From a virus, in IMG/VR virus record IMGVR_UViG_3300028840_001929, positions 1 to 22,774 of that record: a stretch of 22,774 bases of DNA; one strand, written 5' to 3'. Numbering within the stretch: position 1 is the first letter of the stretch; each line of letters opens with the position of its first letter. Both the position numbers and the translations under genes were made by a program. Shown here in pieces: positions 6,177 through 14,169 of the stretch. Below the pieces are notes generated by a model. The model saw only the letters and a list, made by a program, of their open reading frames with translations, was not told where the DNA came from and did no database searches.

Positions 6177-6808
6177 AAACCCGCGAGGTCGTATTTTATT
6201 CCGTTATTTTAATCCCGACAATTTTTGCGGTCGGGTTTTGTTTGGGGGCGGCCAACGAACGAAAACGCATTCCATGGGAACCGCCGGAACCGTTGGAAAC
6301 CGAACCGTTGCAAAAATGCGAACGTTGCGGGCGGTATTTTAATTTTTGGCCGGATTGCCCCGAATGTTCGATCAAACGGGATTTGTCGGCCCCGACCGTC
6401 GAGGTCGAATGTTCGGTATGCGGCCGGATGTTTGCGACCGAGGAAAATTGGACGTCGTCGATTTGCCCCAAATGCAAGGTCCGGGAAATCCGCGATATGA
6501 GCGACGCGGATTTGGAATTGTACAACGCCAAACGGACCGACCATCGGCCGCCGGTAATCGAAATCGGGCGACCGGAATTGCCCGCCGAATCGGCATACCG
6601 ACGGGCGGCGGTCAAATATGATACGGACCGGGAAAATATGACCGACGACGATTTCCGGGCGTTGGGTTGGGAATTGGTCGAATCCGGGATCGGTTGGGTT
6701 GACCCGAACGGCCCGCATTTTACCGACGAACAGATCCGGAACGGCGAGGATCGCGATTGGCGGTTCCAGGGCGGCCGCTGGCAACGCATGGACGACGCCG
6801 ACGATTGA
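6173..6808 (+). CDS. Membrane-anchored double zinc-ribbon protein
   Basis: 211 residues. Residues 5-26 (VVFYSVILIPTIFAVGFCLG) form one membrane helix. Two zinc-binding segments follow: CERC ... CPEC at about 49-65 and CSVC ... CPKC at about 80-104. The rest is a soluble, acidic tail rich in Trp and Arg-Asp pairs near the end (WRFQGGRWQRMDDADD). The short N terminus ahead of the helix carries Lys and Arg, suggesting N-in topology with the zinc ribbons outside, but this is inference only. The start is well supported by GGAGGTTGGAGG just upstream and by ATGA coupling. Function unknown. A gap of about 90 bases follows. Confidence 0.75.
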   Translation: MKTREVVFYSVILIPTIFAVGFCLGAANERKRIPWEPPEPLETEPLQKCERCGRYFNFWPDCPECSIKRDLSAPTVEVECSVCGRMFATEENWTSSICPKCKVREIRDMSDADLELYNAKRTDHRPPVIEIGRPELPAESAYRRAAVKYDTDRENMTDDDFRALGWELVESGIGWVDPNGPHFTDEQIRNGEDRDWRFQGGRWQRMDDADD

Positions 6809-6818
6809 AAACCCGTGT

Positions 6819-6846
6819 TTGGATTGGATGCGGTACGCGGTACACT
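6819..6846 (+). promoter_or_regulatory. Weak possible promoter before the HExxH gene
   Basis: TTGGAT (6819-6824) and TACACT (6841-6846) are separated by 16 bases in the non-coding gap 6809-6899. The match to the sigma-70 consensus is modest (3/6 and 4/6), so this is only a candidate. A start near 6853 would give a leader of about 47 bases. Confidence 0.25.
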
Positions 6847-6899
6847 GTCGGCCAAGGACGCGATTTCAAATTTGACGAATGGACGCGGAGATTTGGTCG

Positions 6900-7844
6900 A
6901 TGAAATCGCAAAATTTGCGTTTGGCGGCGTTGGTTGTCGCGTTGGGTTGCATTGTCCAGCGCGGGCATGATACGACAACGGCCGCCGAACCCCATTTGGA
7001 AGATCCGGTATTTTACCGGACGACGTTGACGTTGAACGATGCCCCGGAAATGCGCGGGGGCGATTTAATTACGGATGTACACGAATGCACCCACGGAATC
7101 AACTCACGGTTGCGGCAACGGTACGGCGCGGGGGGCGGGTCCAATTGCTTTTACGTCGGCAGCGGTCGATTCGTAATGTTCCCCGAACCGCGCCCGTTGA
7201 CGATCGGGGCTGTAGCGTCGCGGGTCAAATACCGGGGAACGACATTCAATACGTACCTCGTCCAGTCGCGCGGCGATTGGGATCGCGAGCCGTTGTATTT
7301 ATTCGACGAGTGGGTGGCGTACGTTAACGGAACATTGATCGCATGGGAAAAAAATTTCCCGGGGCATGATTCGACGTTATGGTTTGCCATGGAGCACGCC
7401 CATTATTGCGCGACGTTGGTCGAAATGTTGCCCGCGTCGTATACGCAACGTTCGGAATTGGCCCGGTTTTGGTGTTGGAACGCCCGGCGGTTGGACGCGG
7501 TCGCGTATCGGTCGGCAACGACCGGCCGCATGTGGAACCCCCGGCTTTGTCCCGGTTGGCGGGCGGAAATGCACCGGGCCGATGCCCGAATCCGCAAAAT
7601 GGTCATTCCGCGCGACGGGGAACGGCCGGACGCCCCGCAATTGCAACGGACCATTTCGCAATCCGAAGAACAACGGCAGGAACATGAACGACGGACCAAA
7701 ACCCGGATATACGACAACGGCGGTATTCGTTCGGTCGTATCGCCGGATTTCCGGAAACGTTCCGGCGGGGTTCCGTACGGGTTCCCGTCAGGTTCCGGAA
7801 ACGTTCCGATCCAACCGACGGGGTTTCCGTCGGGCGGTTCGTGA
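6900..7844 (+). CDS. Exported HExxH metallopeptidase-like protein
   Basis: 314 residues from ATG 6900 (an upstream in-frame ATG at 6879 would add seven). Residues 1-30 look like a signal peptide: MKSQNLRLAALVVALGC, then a polar stretch with TTAAEP. The Cys in ALGC could be a lipid-attachment site, but the lipobox is imperfect. HECTH at 61-65 fits HExxH zinc peptidases, with a possible third ligand at Glu137 in FDEWVAY. The C-terminal third is polar and charged, ending in a Gly/Pro/Ser-rich tail (PYGFPSGSGNVP, TGFPSGGS). If active it would be a periplasmic or cell-surface protease. An exported enzyme is unexpected among head genes and suggests a cargo gene acting on the host. The catalytic call rests on short motifs only. 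Confidence 0.7.
   Translation: MKSQNLRLAALVVALGCIVQRGHDTTTAAEPHLEDPVFYRTTLTLNDAPEMRGGDLITDVHECTHGINSRLRQRYGAGGGSNCFYVGSGRFVMFPEPRPLTIGAVASRVKYRGTTFNTYLVQSRGDWDREPLYLFDEWVAYVNGTLIAWEKNFPGHDSTLWFAMEHAHYCATLVEMLPASYTQRSELARFWCWNARRLDAVAYRSATTGRMWNPRLCPGWRAEMHRADARIRKMVIPRDGERPDAPQLQRTISQSEEQRQEHERRTKTRIYDNGGIRSVVSPDFRKRSGGVPYGFPSGSGNVPIQPTGFPSGGS
7749..7808 (+). repeat. Pair of 16-bp direct repeats in the HExxH gene tail
   Basis: TTCCGGAAACGTTCCG occurs at 7749-7764 and again at 7793-7808, 44 bases apart and in different codon phase. It falls in the Gly/Pro-rich tail, where GGTTCCG-like units recur, so a local duplication is the simplest reading. Confidence 0.6.
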
Positions 7845-7886
7845 TCGGGGTAACGCGGGCCGTGTCGGCCCGACGGAGGGGGTACC

Positions 7887-8108
7887 GTGGAAATTGCCCG
7901 ATTGTCGGTCGATCGGGACGCGATTGTCCGTTTGGGGACATTGGGGGCATTTGATAACGCGGCGGCGGAATTGCGGGGCCATTTTTTGGACGCGATTAGC
8001 CGGTCCGGGCCGCGTAATGTTGTAATTCGCATAGAATTCCCGGACGAATCCGAGTACAGTTCGAACGATGAAAGGACGCGAAACGATGCCATTCAACCGA
8101 AAAAATGA
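7887..8108 (+). CDS. Small hypothetical protein, GTG start
   Basis: 73 residues from GTG 7887, preceded by GGAGGGGG at about 7875-7882, a strong ribosome binding site that decides the start. The first half (IARLSVDRDAIVRLGTLGAFDNAAAELRGHF) looks helical and amphipathic; the end is polar (DERTRNDAIQPKK). No family recognised. The 3' end overlaps the start of the next gene by 23 bases, consistent with translational coupling. The short gap before it (7845-7886) contains a small GGGCC/GGCCC hairpin without a T tract. Confidence 0.65.
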   Translation: MEIARLSVDRDAIVRLGTLGAFDNAAAELRGHFLDAISRSGPRNVVIRIEFPDESEYSSNDERTRNDAIQPKK

Positions 8109-8712
8109 GGAACAGCCGAAGGAGATCAATTTGACGCCGCCGCCCGAAATGAGCCGAACCGAACCGGTACCCAAAGGGGAAAACGTCATTGTCGAACCGC
8201 AACCCGGGCCGATCCCCGATTCGCCGCCGGTTGAATTCGAACCGATGCCGACCGGCGAATCGAAATTGTCCATTCGGGAATGCGCGGCATGCGGCGGACA
8301 ACATGCGGATTTGGAAATCCATGAATACAAGCATCGAACGCCGGTCGGTACGCATTGGTTTATTTGCCCGACGACCGGCGACCCGGTCGGTTTGACGTTG
8401 GTTATGATGGACGGGCAAAACGGTTTGGAGGTCCACGAACGGATCGTATTGTCGTTGATCGAAGCCCAAAAATCCGATTCGTATTTGTCGGCCATTTTCC
8501 GGATCGACGAGGGGTTGGTTAAATTGACGCGGACGACGCACAATTTTCCGACCGGCGATTTTTCGAAATGTTTGGGGTTGTTGAAGGACGATTTGGAACG
8601 CGAGTTACAAAATGCCCCGACCCCGCTGGAGGCGATGCAAGAAGCAAAACCCATCGCGCCGAAAGTTAACCTATTCGGCGGCGATACGGACGCGGGGGGC
8701 GGGGCCAAATGA
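8086..8712 (+). CDS. Hypothetical protein with a possible zinc ribbon
   Basis: 208 residues from ATG 8086, chosen because AAAGGA lies nine bases upstream; ATG 8068 in the same frame has no such signal. Residues 1-60 are disordered-looking and rich in Pro and Glu (PPPEMSRTEPVPKGEN). CAACGG near residue 66 and a later ICP near 93 suggest a zinc ribbon, but the fourth ligand is unclear. A helical C-terminal half follows (HERIVLSLIEAQKSDSYLSAIF, then a stretch with FSKCLGLLKDDLEREL). It ends GGGAK and overlaps the next gene by ATGA. No family recognised; position just before the portal gene suggests a virion-assembly or DNA-related role. Confidence 0.7.
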   Translation: MPFNRKNEEQPKEINLTPPPEMSRTEPVPKGENVIVEPQPGPIPDSPPVEFEPMPTGESKLSIRECAACGGQHADLEIHEYKHRTPVGTHWFICPTTGDPVGLTLVMMDGQNGLEVHERIVLSLIEAQKSDSYLSAIFRIDEGLVKLTRTTHNFPTGDFSKCLGLLKDDLERELQNAPTPLEAMQEAKPIAPKVNLFGGDTDAGGGAK

Positions 8713-9077
8713 CACGCCTGGGGGTTGCGCTTTCCGCGATTGGTGGTCGGACCCGCCGACGTCGTCGGTACCGATCGGCGATCGCGGAGGCGCGCCGTTG
8801 GCAAACCGCATACGAACGGGTCGTTGCGTTGAACGTACGGTTGGAAAATGAAATCCGCCGGGATCGCGACGAACGGGCCGAATCGGAACGGTCGCTGACG
8901 GTTGAAATCGACAAATTGCGGGCGGAAAACGATATATTGAACGCCCGGGACGCGATGTGGGTAGCCTGGGAAACCCGCGAACGCGAACGGATCAATGCGG
9001 AAACCGCCCGGTTGGCGGCCGCGAAAACCCGTTCGGTGGAAATGCCGTTAGAGGTAAACCGAGATGCCGAACTATAG
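8709..9077 (+). CDS. Coiled-coil protein upstream of the portal
   Basis: 122 residues starting in an ATGA overlap. Residues 14-22 are a cluster of arginines (RTRRRRRYR). From about residue 25 to 110 the sequence is almost entirely helical with heptad-like leucines and alternating charge (LNVRLENEIRRDRDER, IDKLRAENDILNARD, TRERERINAETARLAAAKTR), typical of a long coiled coil. It overlaps the portal fusion gene by 14 bases. A structural or scaffolding role is possible because of the coiled coil and position, but no family is recognised. Confidence 0.75.
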   Translation: MTRLGVALSAIGGRTRRRRRYRSAIAEARRWQTAYERVVALNVRLENEIRRDRDERAESERSLTVEIDKLRAENDILNARDAMWVAWETRERERINAETARLAAAKTRSVEMPLEVNRDAEL

Positions 9078-12000
9078 TCAAACGCGCGAACGTCAAACCG
9101 ATTTGGTCCGTTCGTTCGAAAATCGCGCGATGATTGCATTGGAAAAACGGGCGCCGAGCGGGGGCGGGCTTGGCGCCCAATTGGCCGGTCCGGCGGGCGG
9201 CTGGGGCGGTATATTCGACGTCGGGTCGGCCCGGGTCACCCGCAATAAAGAAGCGTACGCGTATTTTCGAAATTGGGTGTACATTTGCGTCGATGCGATC
9301 GCCTGTCGGTTGGCTGGTCAACCGATATGCGCCGGGGAAATTACGAACGCCGATCCGAACCCCGATCCGTCCGGCGAGGAACGAACCGTCCCGACCCGCA
9401 AAGCCGGGTTGCCACGGTACATCCGGGAAACGATCCCGAAATCGATTTTGAAATCGATCGGCACCCAAAATTTGGAAGTGTATGAATCGCACCCGGTTTT
9501 GGATTTGTTCGCCCGTCCGAATCCCGTCCAAAAGGGGTTCGAATTTTTTTATTTGTCGGCCGTCAATTTGCTATTGACCGGCGAGTCGTATTGGATCGGG
9601 TCCGTTGGCGATGCGGGCGAACCGGAAATTTGGGCGGTCCCGACCCATTGGTTGGAACCGGAACACGATGGCGGGTTGTTTACCGGATACAAAATCAAAT
9701 TGGGCAACATGGCGGTCGCCCAACCGATCCCGGTCGAAAGCGTCGCCCGAACCTATTTCGCCGATCCGATGGATTTGAAGTCGGCATTTTCGCCGGTCCG
9801 CGCGGCGTTGGGGGCGATCCGAACCGATGATTACATCCAATCATCGCAGGAACAAATGTTCGAACGCGGGATCAATCCGAATTTGATCGTTACCGTTGGC
9901 AAAGTCCGACGCGCCGACGGTACGTTATCCGATCGGCGGCCGGTCATGGGCGGGGCGGCCCGTCGGCAAATGATCCGGGCCATTCGCGAAATTTGGAACC
10001 AAACCGTATCGGCGGGCGACCCCGCGATTTTGGACGGGTTAATCGAATCGGTCCACAAATTGCATAATACCCCGCAGGAAATGGATTGGCCGAGTTCGTC
10101 CGAAATCGTCAAAAAACGAATCATGCAGACCTATAAGGTCAACCCGATCGTCGTCGGGGAAATTACCGCCGGGAACCGGGCCCAAGCGGTCGAGGCCGAG
10201 AAGAATTTTTGCGGAAACGCGGTCAATCCGATCGGGTCCGCGTTGTCCGAAACGGCAACCGATTTCGTCGGTCCATGGTTCGAGGAAAATAAACGTACCG
10301 CCGTTTGGGTCGAGGAATGTGTCCCGACCGATCCCGATTTGGATTTGAAACGTTGGACCGAGGCCCGTCGAAACGAGGACGTAACAACCGACGAATTCCG
10401 GGCCGAAATTTTGGGTATCCCGCCGCTCGAGGTGGAGGAAGAATCCGGCCCGTCGAAATTGTTGTCCGAACAAGGCGGTTTGTACGGCATTACGTCGTTG
10501 CTGGAAAAAATCGCGAACGGGTACGTTTCGCCGGAACAAGGGTCGGCAACGTTGCAAGCGACGTTGCGATTACCGGCGGAAACGGCCGACATGATTTGCG
10601 GGGTCGGCAACCCGGATTGGCAACCGTTTGATCCGACGCCGGACGAACCGGACGAACAACCGACGGACGACGAACCGGACGACGAAATCGAACCCGCCGG
10701 GGACGGGGAACCGCCGCCCGACGACATCGATACGGACGACGGGGACGACGCCGAAACGGCGTATCAGAACGCCATGAAATCGCCCGTATTCGCCGACGTC
10801 GCCAACATGCGTTTCGAATCGGGCCGCGAATTTATCGCCGCCATGGTCCAAAAGAACACGGCCAAAATCGAAAGGAGGTTGGGTCACGCGTTGACCCAAC
10901 ACTTTCGCCGGAGCATCCGAAATTGTACGGCGAAAATTGCCAAAATGAATCCGGACCCGGACCCCGACAACGCCGAGGTCCAAGCGGCCGCATTGGTCGC
11001 CGCAACGTTCGATTTCGATAAAGCGTTCGAGGATTTGGTCGAATCGACCGCCCCGCATTTGGCCGCCGGGTTCGCCGACGGCGTATTTTCCGAATTGTCG
11101 TTGTTGGCCGCCGTCAACGATGCCGAAAAACAATTCGGCGACAAAACGACCGCCGAGGACATCGTCGCCCAATTGGACATCGACGTCCCGCCGGATATCC
11201 CCATCGGGCAAGCCCCGGCATGGTTTCGGCAATCGGCCGAATCGTTTTTGTACGAAACGTTTGCACAACCGTATTGGACATCGGTTGACGAAACGACCGC
11301 CGACCAAATTTTGGATTTGTTGGCCGACGGGATCAACGACGGGCATTCGGTCCGGCGAATTGCCGGGGCGATCAATTCGGCGTTGGGGACATCGTATTCG
11401 ATGGCGCGGGCGACGAACGTTGTTCGGACCGAATTGACGGGGGCCATGAACGCGGGCCATGAAACGGGCATCGATCAAACCGCGTCCGAAACCGGATTGC
11501 CGATCGGCAAGGAATGGGTTTCGGTCATGGGCAATACGACCCGGGCAACGCACGCGGCAATGGACGGACAACAAACGGTCACGCCCGACGGGTTGTTCGA
11601 ATTGGCGGGCGTCAATATTCCGTACCCGGGGCACGTTCGGTTGCCCGCCGGGGAACGTTGCAATTGCCAATGCACAATAATTTCGTCGTTGGTCATGGAC
11701 GCCATGAACGAAGCCATCGAAACCGGCGAACCGGAATTGGCGCATGCGACGTTGGACAAAATGGAAGCCAAGGATATCATCGCAACGCACCCGGGGTTGG
11801 ACCGAAAACAAAAGGCCATGATGGAGGTAAAAACCAAAATGGCCGACCGCCAACACCGATATCAAAAACGGGTCAACGCGTTACGGTCGGAATACGCAAC
11901 GGTCGGGAATGACATATTTTTGTTGACCGAGGAAGCGGACGCGTTATCGGCCGAAATTGACGCTATCGTTGCGGAAGAATTGTCAGGCAATGAAATAAGC

Positions 12001-12927
12001 GACGAAACCCGGCAACGTCAAATGGAATTGAACCAAAAAATTGCCGCGTTGGATCGGCAAATCGGCGAATTACATGATTCGCGGGCGGCGGTCCGTCGTA
12101 AAATTACGCGGTTGGAAGCCCGGCGCGGCAAATTGGCCGACAAACAACGCGAAATGGCGATCCGGGCGTTGGGGGTCAAAACGTCCGAACGGATCGAAAT
12201 TAAACCCGAACAAGTCAGAGACAAATCGTTATCCAATTGGAAAAAACGCGGCAAAAAACGATCGATGGGTCGATTTGGCAAAGACCAAAAATCCCGGATC
12301 GGCAAAGCGAAGGATTTTTTGAGCCGGATGTTGACCCGCCGCAAAGATTTTAATTTGGAAACGTTGCAAAAAATCGAGCATGTCCGGGTCCATGCGGCGT
12401 CGAAACATGCCCGGGCATGGTCGGCCGTCGAAAAACATTATCCGAACGACCCCCGGAAACGCGGCATTAGTTGCGCGACGAACGCCGAAATTTCGACGTA
12501 CGTTCACGAAATGGGGCACCAATTGGAAAACAGCGTCCCGGGGTTGGAAAAACGAGCGAACGAATTCAAACGGTACCGCATCCAAAAATCGGGCCGGTCC
12601 AATCGAAAAATGGTGGAAGTTTTCCCCGGATACGGTTATACGCAAGACGAAATCGGCAACGACGACGATTTCCATGCGGCGTTCGATCGGGATTGGAAAC
12701 CGGGCAAAACGTACCCGCCCCATGCCGAATATGGGTCGAATTCGTCGTATACGGAACGTAGCGCCGCGAATTCGGCGTTTTATACCGGCAAAAATTATAC
12801 GCACGGGTCGACCGAGGTATTGTCCATGGGGTTCGAATTGTTGTACGAAGACCCGGTCGGATTTGCGGAACGCGACCCGGAATTTTTCAAGTTCATCGTG
12901 GGGGTTCTCGATGGCACCATCCGGTAA
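9064..12927 (+). CDS. Portal-MuF-metallopeptidase fusion protein
   Basis: 1287 residues. About 30-470 match an HK97-type portal: FRNWVYICVDAIACRLAG, HPVLDLFARPNP, LTGESYWIG, and the crown/clip region to LGIPPLE. An Asp/Glu/Pro-rich linker (520-563) leads to a MuF-like minor head domain (about 740-880) with HAAMDG at 830-835, PYPGHVRLPAGERCNC and CNCQC at 866-870. A long coiled coil follows (about 910-1050, RQMELNQKIAALDRQI, ARRGKLADKQREM), then a basic patch. The C-terminal domain carries HEMGH at 1148-1152 and a candidate third zinc ligand Glu1251 in STEVLSMG, a zincin signature. Portal and MuF are normally separate neighbouring genes. MuF proteins of other phages can carry C-terminal toxin domains, so a peptidase delivered with the DNA is plausible; head maturation is an alternative. 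The ribosome binding site is AGAGGT before ATG 9064. Confidence 0.88.
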   Translation: MPNYSQTRERQTDLVRSFENRAMIALEKRAPSGGGLGAQLAGPAGGWGGIFDVGSARVTRNKEAYAYFRNWVYICVDAIACRLAGQPICAGEITNADPNPDPSGEERTVPTRKAGLPRYIRETIPKSILKSIGTQNLEVYESHPVLDLFARPNPVQKGFEFFYLSAVNLLLTGESYWIGSVGDAGEPEIWAVPTHWLEPEHDGGLFTGYKIKLGNMAVAQPIPVESVARTYFADPMDLKSAFSPVRAALGAIRTDDYIQSSQEQMFERGINPNLIVTVGKVRRADGTLSDRRPVMGGAARRQMIRAIREIWNQTVSAGDPAILDGLIESVHKLHNTPQEMDWPSSSEIVKKRIMQTYKVNPIVVGEITAGNRAQAVEAEKNFCGNAVNPIGSALSETATDFVGPWFEENKRTAVWVEECVPTDPDLDLKRWTEARRNEDVTTDEFRAEILGIPPLEVEEESGPSKLLSEQGGLYGITSLLEKIANGYVSPEQGSATLQATLRLPAETADMICGVGNPDWQPFDPTPDEPDEQPTDDEPDDEIEPAGDGEPPPDDIDTDDGDDAETAYQNAMKSPVFADVANMRFESGREFIAAMVQKNTAKIERRLGHALTQHFRRSIRNCTAKIAKMNPDPDPDNAEVQAAALVAATFDFDKAFEDLVESTAPHLAAGFADGVFSELSLLAAVNDAEKQFGDKTTAEDIVAQLDIDVPPDIPIGQAPAWFRQSAESFLYETFAQPYWTSVDETTADQILDLLADGINDGHSVRRIAGAINSALGTSYSMARATNVVRTELTGAMNAGHETGIDQTASETGLPIGKEWVSVMGNTTRATHAAMDGQQTVTPDGLFELAGVNIPYPGHVRLPAGERCNCQCTIISSLVMDAMNEAIETGEPELAHATLDKMEAKDIIATHPGLDRKQKAMMEVKTKMADRQHRYQKRVNALRSEYATVGNDIFLLTEEADALSAEIDAIVAEELSGNEISDETRQRQMELNQKIAALDRQIGELHDSRAAVRRKITRLEARRGKLADKQREMAIRALGVKTSERIEIKPEQVRDKSLSNWKKRGKKRSMGRFGKDQKSRIGKAKDFLSRMLTRRKDFNLETLQKIEHVRVHAASKHARAWSAVEKHYPNDPRKRGISCATNAEISTYVHEMGHQLENSVPGLEKRANEFKRYRIQKSGRSNRKMVEVFPGYGYTQDEIGNDDDFHAAFDRDWKPGKTYPPHAEYGSNSSYTERSAANSAFYTGKNYTHGSTEVLSMGFELLYEDPVGFAERDPEFFKFIVGVLDGTIR

Positions 12928-13219
12928 AAAACCGACGGCCAAAATCCGCGTCAACGATGCGGAAATTACGGCGACCATTTCCGACGAATTGACGTGGACG
13001 TTGTCCGGCCCGAAAAACATGTCCGACCGAACGGTCCGGCATTTGGCCCGGTTGATCGGCGACGAAACCGCGTCGATTTTGGAGGACATGGGCGGGACGA
13101 TCCCGCCGCATTTGGGCGAAGCGAAAAATTACCTATTCGCCGAAATTGTCGGCCGGTTCCAAATGGACGTCGTCGATTGGGGATTGCCGCCCGAAGGCGA
13201 CATTGAAATCGTTTATTGA
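12911..13219 (+). CDS. Small hypothetical protein coupled to the portal fusion
   Basis: 102 residues from ATG 12911, overlapping the end of the fusion gene by 17 bases, with GGGGG (12900-12904) as ribosome binding site. After a Lys-rich start (APSGKKPTAKI), the segment IRVNDAEITATISDELTWTLSGPKN looks like beta strands, followed by helices (RTVRHLARLIGDETASILEDMGG) and an acidic end (PPEGDIEIVY). Not recognised. Tight coupling to a gene with a C-terminal peptidase raises the possibility of an immunity or inhibitor partner, which is speculation; a head-joining role fits the position equally well. Confidence 0.75.
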   Translation: MAPSGKKPTAKIRVNDAEITATISDELTWTLSGPKNMSDRTVRHLARLIGDETASILEDMGGTIPPHLGEAKNYLFAEIVGRFQMDVVDWGLPPEGDIEIVY

Positions 13220-13232
13220 TCGGGTGTATATT
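13203..13232 (+). promoter_or_regulatory. Candidate sigma-70-type promoter before the cargo genes
   Basis: TTGAAA (13203-13208) and TATATT (13227-13232) lie 18 bases apart, each matching five of six consensus bases. The -35 is inside the last codons of the previous gene and the -10 is in the 102-base gap before the papain-like gene at 13322. It would let the cargo segment be expressed apart from the head operon. Confidence 0.45.
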
Positions 13233-13321
13233 GGGCCCGGTCAAACAATTAAAACATCGCGGCGGGTTGTTGGGCATGAACCCGGCGGCCCGTCGCGAAT
13301 GGCAGTCCGGGGAGGGACGCG

Positions 13322-14020
13322 ATGATCCAAGGACGACGGTTCGGCCGGTTGCATTTGCCGGACAAACGTGACGCGAAATACCCGTTTCGGTTGGCGACGA
13401 CAACGCGGCGGACGACCCGAACGAAACGGTATTGGAACCCGTCGCAATGGTGGGGCGACCAAGGCCCGAATCCCCATTGCGTTGGCTATGCGTGGACCCA
13501 TTGGTTAGAAGACGGCCCCATTACGCATCGGGACGTTCCGGCCCCGGTCGTCGATCCGCGCGTTTTGTACTATGCCGCCCAACGTTGCGACAAATGGCCC
13601 GGCGAGGATTACGACGGAACGTCGGTTCGCGCGGGCGCGAAATGTTTGCAACGTTGGGGGTTAGTTGGCGAATACCAATGGGCCCGAAACGTCGACGACG
13701 TCATTGCGGCCGTATTGGAAGTCGGCCCGGTCGTCGTCGGAACATGGTGGACGATGGACATGTCGCGCCCCGACGCCCGGACCGCGCGAATGTCGATCGA
13801 CGGGCCGTACATCGGCGGGCATGCGTATGTGATCAACGGATTGAATTTGACGACCGGGTTGTTTCGGGTCAAAAATTCATGGGGCCGCGAATGGGGCCGA
13901 AACGGGCACGCGTATTTGCGCGTAATTGATTTTGCGGAATTATTGCGTACCGACGGCGAATGTTGCATTGCGACCGAATATTCGACCGACGAGAAAACGA
14001 ATATTTTGATTCCTAATTAG
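13322..14020 (+). CDS. Papain-like (C1 family) cysteine peptidase
   Basis: 232 residues with all key elements of a papain fold: the oxyanion Gln and catalytic Cys53 in DQGPNPHCVGYAW, catalytic His167 in GGHAYVING, and Asn185 in VKNSWGREWG. The segment after NSWG (GRNGHAYLRV) also follows the family. There is no signal peptide or long inhibitory prodomain; the 40 residues before the active site are basic and may serve as a short N-terminal extension. The enzyme would cleave peptide bonds, but its substrate is unknown: host cell-envelope proteins, immune proteins or phage structural proteins are all possible. It follows a candidate promoter and is followed by a strong terminator, so it may be an independently expressed cargo gene. 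GGGGAGGGA before ATG 13322 is a good ribosome binding site. Confidence 0.9.
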   Translation: MIQGRRFGRLHLPDKRDAKYPFRLATTTRRTTRTKRYWNPSQWWGDQGPNPHCVGYAWTHWLEDGPITHRDVPAPVVDPRVLYYAAQRCDKWPGEDYDGTSVRAGAKCLQRWGLVGEYQWARNVDDVIAAVLEVGPVVVGTWWTMDMSRPDARTARMSIDGPYIGGHAYVINGLNLTTGLFRVKNSWGREWGRNGHAYLRVIDFAELLRTDGECCIATEYSTDEKTNILIPN

Positions 14021-14025
14021 GTTCG

Positions 14026-14068
14026 CCCGGGTCGGGCGTTTTGTGAGCCGACGCCCGCCCGGGTTTTT
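14026..14068 (+). terminator. Intrinsic terminator after the papain-like gene
   Basis: CCCGGGTCGGGCGT (14026-14039) pairs with ACGCCCGCCCGGG (14051-14063) to form a 13-bp GC-rich stem with one bulged T, followed by TTTTT. It begins six bases after the TAG stop-proximal sequence of the peptidase gene. Confidence 0.85.
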
Positions 14069-14087
14069 CGATTCGATCGGGGACGCG

Positions 14088-14162
14088 ATGAACGCCCCGG
14101 GCCTATTGGAAGCCATGTCGATGCGAAATGTGACGACCCCAAACAAAAACGGTCCGCGATAG
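14088..14162 (+). CDS. Possible 24-residue peptide or leader
   Basis: ATG 14088 follows GGGGA with suitable spacing and the frame runs to TAG 14160-14162, seven bases before the methyltransferase start at 14170. The product (MNAPGLLEAMSMRN, then a Pro/Asn/Lys end) resembles nothing I know. It could be a translated leader coupled to the methyltransferase gene, or simply chance in the 149-base gap. Confidence 0.3.
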   Translation: MNAPGLLEAMSMRNVTTPNKNGPR

Positions 14163-14169
14163 GGAAATC

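Noticed and set aside
7845-7886. GGGCC/GGCCC hairpin as a terminator
   Set aside because: The stem is short, and no T tract follows.
10570-11865. Open frame of 431 codons on the minus strand opposite the portal-MuF gene
   Set aside because: Shadow of the MuF region with no domain signal; the + strand product has clear motifs.
13275-13372. Small frame starting ATG near 13275 before the papain-like gene
   Set aside because: It mostly overlaps the peptidase gene out of frame and has no convincing ribosome binding site or product.
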